This document shows, piece after piece, positions 59,100 through 64,000 of a stretch of DNA of 64,000 nt (within the stretch, counting starts at the first letter, position 1; every line of letters starts with the position of its first letter). A program made the translations under genes and the position numbers. The notes under the pieces are model-generated. The model was not told the DNA's origin. It did no database searches and was given only the letters and a program-made list of their open reading frames with translations. The DNA is from Blastocystis hominis (lineage: Eukaryota > Sar > Bigyra > Opalinata > Blastocystidae): contig NW_013171827.1 in NCBI RefSeq assembly GCF_000151665.1, forward strand, positions 1,075,066 to 1,139,065. Reading direction: 5' to 3'.

Positions 59100-62000
59100 A
59101 TGTCGGAAAAAACTGAGGATAAGTTGAAAACAGAAATCTATGCTGCTTTACGAAAATGGTAGTGTTGTCGGAGTTGACGTCATGATTTTAGGTTCGGATA
59201 CAAGGAATTCCGCAGTCGTCAATATGGTTTGCAATTCTTAGATACTTTTCATCTAGACGCAATCCGCTCGATTTTAGAAGGTTCAGATGTCGTTGTGCTG
59301 ATGCCAACCGGAGGTATGAGTCTATCAAGTGTTCTGTTGCATAGGAGGGAAATCTCTGTGTTACCAAATTCCTCCCCTCGTTCGAAATGGGCTTTGTGTC
59401 GTCGTTTCTCCGCTGATCGCCCTAATGCAAGACCAGCGTACTCTTAGCCATTCTGTCTCCCCTCCAGTCCGCGAACTCCGCGAACGCCACATTCCCTGCG
59501 CCTATCTCTCCAGCGCCCAGTCGGCCTCCGAGTATCGCAGCGTTCTGGCTTCGCTCCGCGCCAAATCCTGCTGCTACCGCCTTCTCTACGTCACGCCCGA
59601 GCGTCTCCAGCTCTCCGACTTCCTCTCTCTCCTCCGCTCGATCGAGAGCCGCGGGGAACTCGTCGCTCTGGCCATCGATGAAGCGCATTGCATCAGCACG
59701 TTGCCAAAATTCGTGGCTTTTTTTGCAGGTGGGGCCACGACTTCCGCGCTGCCTACCGCGGTTTATCCGCTCTGCGCACCGCGCTGCCCAACACGCCGAT
59801 CATGGCGCTGTCCGCCACGGCGACGGAGGTAACCGCGGGAATCGCTTGGGATCTAGGCGATCGTGAAGGACGTGAAGGTGCAGCTGCAGATCCCCGCGGC
59901 CAAAACGATCTCGGAGTCGTTCGACCGTCCGAACATTTTCTATTCAGTGAGGGCGAAAAGGAGAAATGAGGGAAAGGTGGTCCGCGCGGAGAACATCGAC
60001 AAGAACGAGCACTTGGTGAAACTCCTGCAGGCGCATCGCGGCGAATCGGTGATCATTTATGGTGGTGATTCCCGCGGGGATCGATTGTAGTGCGGAAGAA
60101 GGACGAGGCGGAGCGACTGCGCGAGTTTCTGTGCGAGAAGGGGTTCGCGACGGCGGTGTATCACGGGTCTCTGAGCGTCGCGTTGCGTGCAGAGGGCTGA
60201 GAAATAGGGGAAGGAGAAGGAAGAGGCGCTGAAGAGCTGGACGGAGGATCGCTGTCGCGTGATCGCGGCGACGATCGCGTTCGGGATGGGGATCAACAAA
60301 GTGGGAGCGAGAGTGAGGGATGAGGCGCAGAACGATGTGCGGTTAGTGGTGCACTGGAATCTCCCGCAGTCGCTGTATAATTATTATCAGGTAGGCGGGG
60401 CGGGGCGAGGCGGTGAATGAAAGGAGAGCGGGCGAGCGGGGCGCGATGGACTGCCGTCCGATTCCGTGGTGTATTATAGTCGAGAAGACGTGTAGGCGAT
60501 GAGAGGATTGGAGAAACGTAGAAACGCGATGGCGTTCATGATCAAGCGGGATGACGACGAGAAGCGGGTTGGTAGGGGAGAGGAAGGCGAGTGAGGCGCA
60601 GAGCGACAGCTGGACGAGTTGAAGGCGGTGATGCAGTTCTGCTCGGAGAACGCGTGTCGGCGCAAGCGGATTTTGCAGTATTTCCAAGAGGAGGTGGGCA
60701 ATGCCGAGAGCGAAGTGAGGGGTAGAAGGGGAAAACCGACCCTGCGAAGTGCTGCGATTACTGCAAGGTGCGGAAAGGGGATGGGTGAAACGTAGAACCC
60801 CGAGCAGGTGCGAGCCAGCAATGTGGCGCTGCGTCGCTTGCCGTCCTCGACGCTGCGTTTTCCGCCGAAATCGACAGCGTGGGTGTGAGCGAAGCGATGG
60901 ACGGTAGGCACGAAGGAGGCTTCGGAATGTTCCAAACCGCGCGCGAGTTGTTTCAGCAGCGGATGGAAGAAGAGGAGGAAGAGGAAGAGGAAGAAGAGAG
61001 AAGGGAGTGGCGCAAGCCGAGGATTCGGAGTGGGCAGATGTATCACGTGAACGCGAACGGAGAATTCAGCGATAGCGGGGGAGAAGAGGAGGAGGAGGAA
61101 GAGTCGATTGCGGAGCAGATTCGAAGGAAGATTGGGTTGGGAAGCAGAATAGCGGTGGAAAAGGGGAAACCGGGGATCAAGGGAGCGAAGACGACGCAGA
61201 CTGCGAGGAAATCCATGCAAAGCACGCAGAAATCCATGCAAAGCACCATCAATTTCAATCAACACGCCTCCAAATCGACTTCGCTCGGTTCCCAGTCCCT
61301 CGAACCCGCTTCATCATCCCTTCTTCCCCCTCCTTCCACTTCAAATCCATCTTCTCTCCACCCTTCTAAAAGCCAAGAAACCCTTCTTCCCACCTCCACT
61401 TCTCCTCAATCCAACCCCAACCCCAACCCCAAACCCAAACCCAAACCCAAATCAAAGCCATCTCCCGAGAAGAAAGCCAAACCGACCGCTTCTTCTTCTT
61501 CTTCTTCTTCTGCCTCTGCTACACAAACCACTCCCTCCTCTGCGTCTCACACACACTCCTCTCTCCCCGAACCGCCCTCTTCAGCTCCTTCAAGGAAGCG
61601 TCCATCGCCTTCGCCCTCCACTCTCGAATCTCCTCTCGATCTCTCCAAAGCTTCCGATCGTTCCATGTCCCTTCTCGACCCACATCTCATCACACAGACC
61701 CAAAAAGCTGCTTCTGGCCATCTCCGAAGACGTTCAGAAACTCACCGCCTGTCTCGATGTCTCTGCAAAGCAGCGCGTCAAGTGCGTCGAAGCGTCTTGA
61801 CTCGCCTTCCTCTCTCACTCCTAGCCTGCAGAAGAAGTATCACATCGCCTTATCTCCCTATCTCCCCTCGGACTGGGTGGATTGCATCGCCTGGCAGCAG
61901 GCGCGGCTGCAGGAGCATCAATTAATCGCCGAAAACCGGCAGAACGAACGCGCGCAGGCCGACATTCGATCCTTCTTCGGAAAGCCAGGACCCGCTGATA

Positions 62001-62359
62001 AATCGGAGAAACCGGGGAAACCAGGGAAACTGCTGAGTCGATACAAAGCTGCGTATGCGAAGGTCTTCGGCGAGGTGGTGCAGTGTGGGAAGGACGGCCG
62101 ATTACCGCCGTTTGTGCCGGTGAACGCGGAGATCAACGCGGTGAACACGGAGAATTTGATGCTCACAACGAAGTGCAGGTGGAGTTTGCTGCCGTTTTTG
62201 TCGCCGGAAGCGCTGACGCCGATTCTAAAGCATGTGGTGATGCTGATAGCGAGGCAAACGCCGAAGGACGAGGGGAAAGAGGAGTTTGCCAAACGAATTC
62301 ATTCGCAAGTGGACAAATCAATTAAACTCAAACAACCATTTTTACTAAAAAGCGATTAA
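59100..62359 (+). CDS. RecQ-family DNA helicase
   Basis: Unwinds recombination and replication intermediates. Motif 0 FRSRQ, motif [16 protein letters not shown] (split by a 31-nt intron), [16 protein letters not shown] in [24 protein letters not shown], motif IV YGGD, motif [13 protein letters not shown], and a zinc-binding start [14 protein letters not shown] long C-terminal extension holds acidic coil ([12 protein letters not shown]), an N/K-Pro tract ([10 protein letters not shown]) and a folded end ([23 protein letters not shown]). The extension recalls RECQL5 more than BLM or WRN but is not decisive. Many 20-35 nt introns. Ends with encoded TAA, convergent with the next minus gene 77 bases away. 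Confidence 0.85.
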
Positions 62360-62436
62360 CGTCTTTGTTTTAAACACGTGCTATACATCGTCGAGTAGGA
62401 ATAGACGACTACAGGGAACTTGCAAATACCATAGCT

Positions 62437-62875
62437 TACGAGACACTGCCTTCCTCATCTTCCTCCTCGCTTATCATCGACGTCAGCACTTCACTCAGCA
62501 TAGAAACTGTATTGCACGAAGAGAGAATCAGCGCAGACATAGCGGCGACTTGTAAACGGGTCACCTTTCAGTAATCAGAACAAGAATCCTATACTCCAAT
62601 TCTAGAGAGCGCCTTCATTCTATTCATCTTGCTCAAAGTATTGATAGAAGCTGCATCACCGAACTCAGCAAAACGAAGCAGATTATGATTTCTCTTCATC
62701 ATTCCAAATACTACATTTTGTCTCTGTGGTCGAACTCTTGTAAATAAACGAAAAGAGTGAATGATACAGCGATTGAGACAAGGTGCGGCCACCTCTTGCC
62801 AACTGTCTAGCGATCGAAGGGAAAACTCGGGAAGACATACCGTGAAACTCGTAGAGAAACAAATATAATTCTCAT
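62437..62875 (-). CDS. Small unrecognised protein
   Basis: Three exons, about 125 residues: MRIIFVSLRVSR, then WQEVAAPCLNRC...FAEFGDAASINTLSKMNRMKALSRIG, a 30-nt GT-AG intron, then VTRLQVAAMSALILSS and an acidic end EEEDEEGSVS with TAA. Both joins keep phase. Family unknown. The start is only 29 bases past the octamer of the upstream gene. Confidence 0.6.
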
Positions 62876-62903
62876 TCTCCCACACACACACACTCCTTTG
62901 AAT

Positions 62904-62911
62904 AACAAACA
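62904..62911 (-). terminator. Polyadenylation octamer of the CUE-Smr gene
   Basis: AACAAACA on the plus strand, 47 bases past the inferred stop of the CUE-Smr gene. Confidence 0.6.
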
Positions 62912-62957
62912 AACGGCTCAAAAAAACGTAAAACAAATACCGAGTAAAACGCTGTTT

Positions 62958-64000
62958 CTAGCAAGTGAAAGTCAAATAGGCTCCATTAATAGTATAAGGG
63001 CAGTTTTCTCTCTGCAAACGGTTTTGAATATACCTTCGAATCGTTGAGATGTTGTTCGTCCTATGCCTCACGCTTCCTCTCGATCTCTACGAATGGTTTC
63101 CCGATCCGGTGATCACGGTAACACGAGTGCGCGACTTCCGTTTTCTCCCAATCTCCAAAATCTTGTCCATATAACTCTCCACCTCGCGCACTTGCAGTCC
63201 ATGAAAATCGATATTATACCCACTAAATGTCACGATTTTTGCTAAAAATTCCAAACTTCGAGATCAAATACTGCAGCGAATTCGTTCCGTTATGCTGCTG
63301 AAAAATCACACGACCCGCCTCTTCGTTTGAGAGACTGCACTGCTCTTTCTGTCGCGCGATCTACATCACACATCGCATGAGCCTCTACCGCCCGCGTGGT
63401 TGAGTCTAAATACTTCCCATTACCACGACACTCCTCTGCTCGCTTATTCTGCAGCACGCGCAGATTCTGCTGGCACTTCCAAACCTCGTGTCGCTTCGCG
63501 GTGCTCATCATCGTGTCCTCTACACGTCATCAAATAACCGCGGAAAGCGCACGTGACACGTACGAAGGCGGCGAATACTCTTCGTCGTCTTCGATCTGGA
63601 TGGGTTTGCAGTACGTGACCTGCTTTTTGAGCTCGTTTACGACATAGCGATGGCTGCAATTCTGGTATTTCCGCTTGAAAAGCGAGTATTCCGTCCAGTG
63701 CGCGTGGATCTGCGCCTTGAACTCGGTCTCGATGAGCTGCACGCAGGCGTCGTAGTCGTTTTTGCTGCGAATAAAAGCGGACATGATTTGATCGGAGGGG
63801 ATAAAGGAGTATTTGTATTTGAGGTATTCCGATTCGATCTCGGGAGTGTCACGTTTAAACTCTGAGATGAAGGGAGAAGGGAATATCGACTTGATTGCTC
63901 TCTGAGAATATGATTCACTGTTTTTTGGAGATTGTTGTTGTTGTCCCAGTAGAGACTCGCAAGAGCAGCTATATCTCTGTCTGGGAATAAATCATGCAAT
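62958..64000 (-). CDS. CUE-Smr protein (CID7/N4BP2-like), 5' truncated by window
   Basis: The N-terminal part in view is a CUE domain (LHDLFPDRDIAALASLYW, TVNHILREQ). A middle region with helical Cys/Lys content may hold a DUF1771-like segment before the Smr domain: IDFHGLQVREVESYMDKI, then RVTVITGSGNHS and SIRRY-like ending INGAYLTFTC with TAG. CUE plus Smr together are seen in CID7-type RNA-associated proteins and in N4BP2. An in-frame TAG follows GNHS; a GT...AG of only 12 nt would remove it. Exon joins between 63290 and 63640 are unresolved. The gene continues past base 64000. Confidence 0.65.

Overview
This is a eukaryotic nuclear window, very probably from the gut stramenopile Blastocystis. 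Three things point there. Genes outside 30-48 kb are packed tens of bases apart and cut by very short GT-AG introns (27-37 nt where measured). An octamer TGTTTGTT lies just past the ends of most genes. Several reading frames lack an encoded stop at the conserved protein end but have a T in codon position 1 exactly five bases before that octamer, so polyadenylation would make UAA. Polyadenylation-made stops and this octamer are known for Blastocystis; a secreted legumain and GILT-type proteins also fit. The subtype cannot be told from the sequence alone.

Layout. 1-30 kb is a compact housekeeping block: 3' end of an ATM/Tel1-like kinase, an EamA-type transporter, a leucine-rich-repeat protein, a degenerate UPF1-like protein with a very long charged tail, M17 leucyl aminopeptidase, RNA polymerase II subunit RPB2, splicing factor Cwc24/RNF113, phosphatidylinositol synthase, a triple-domain GILT protein, a legumain, ATP-dependent PEPCK, a CUE protein, the SWR1/SRCAP remodeller, a tRNA-Asn and a p24/TMED cargo receptor. 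30-48 kb is a gene-poor, AT-rich, microsatellite-rich island bounded by two same-strand tRNA-Asn genes, with two same-strand 5S rRNA genes nested inside. It holds only a peroxiredoxin, a broken gene resembling a virus capsid/penton protein of the Polinton-like lineage, a GC-rich fibronectin-III region that cannot be assembled cleanly, and a MORN plus leucine-rich-repeat gene whose last exons are single repeats. 48.7-64 kb returns to compact housekeeping: Prp43 helicase, CTP synthase, a VPS37-like protein, a ZCCHC10-like zinc-knuckle protein, an unknown protein, a phospholipase-B-like hydrolase, a RecQ helicase, a small unknown protein and the 3' part of a CUE-Smr protein running off the window.

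How the genes relate. There are no operons or single pathway clusters. Recurrent themes are RNA processing (Cwc24, Prp43, ZCCHC10-like, UPF1-like), genome maintenance and chromatin (ATM, SWR1, RecQ), nucleotide, lipid and carbon metabolism (CTP synthase, PIS, PEPCK) and the secretory/lysosomal system (legumain, GILT, PLBD, p24). Convergent neighbours share palindromic polyadenylation signals. Exon limits are given only where reading frame and family alignment fix them; other introns are inferred.
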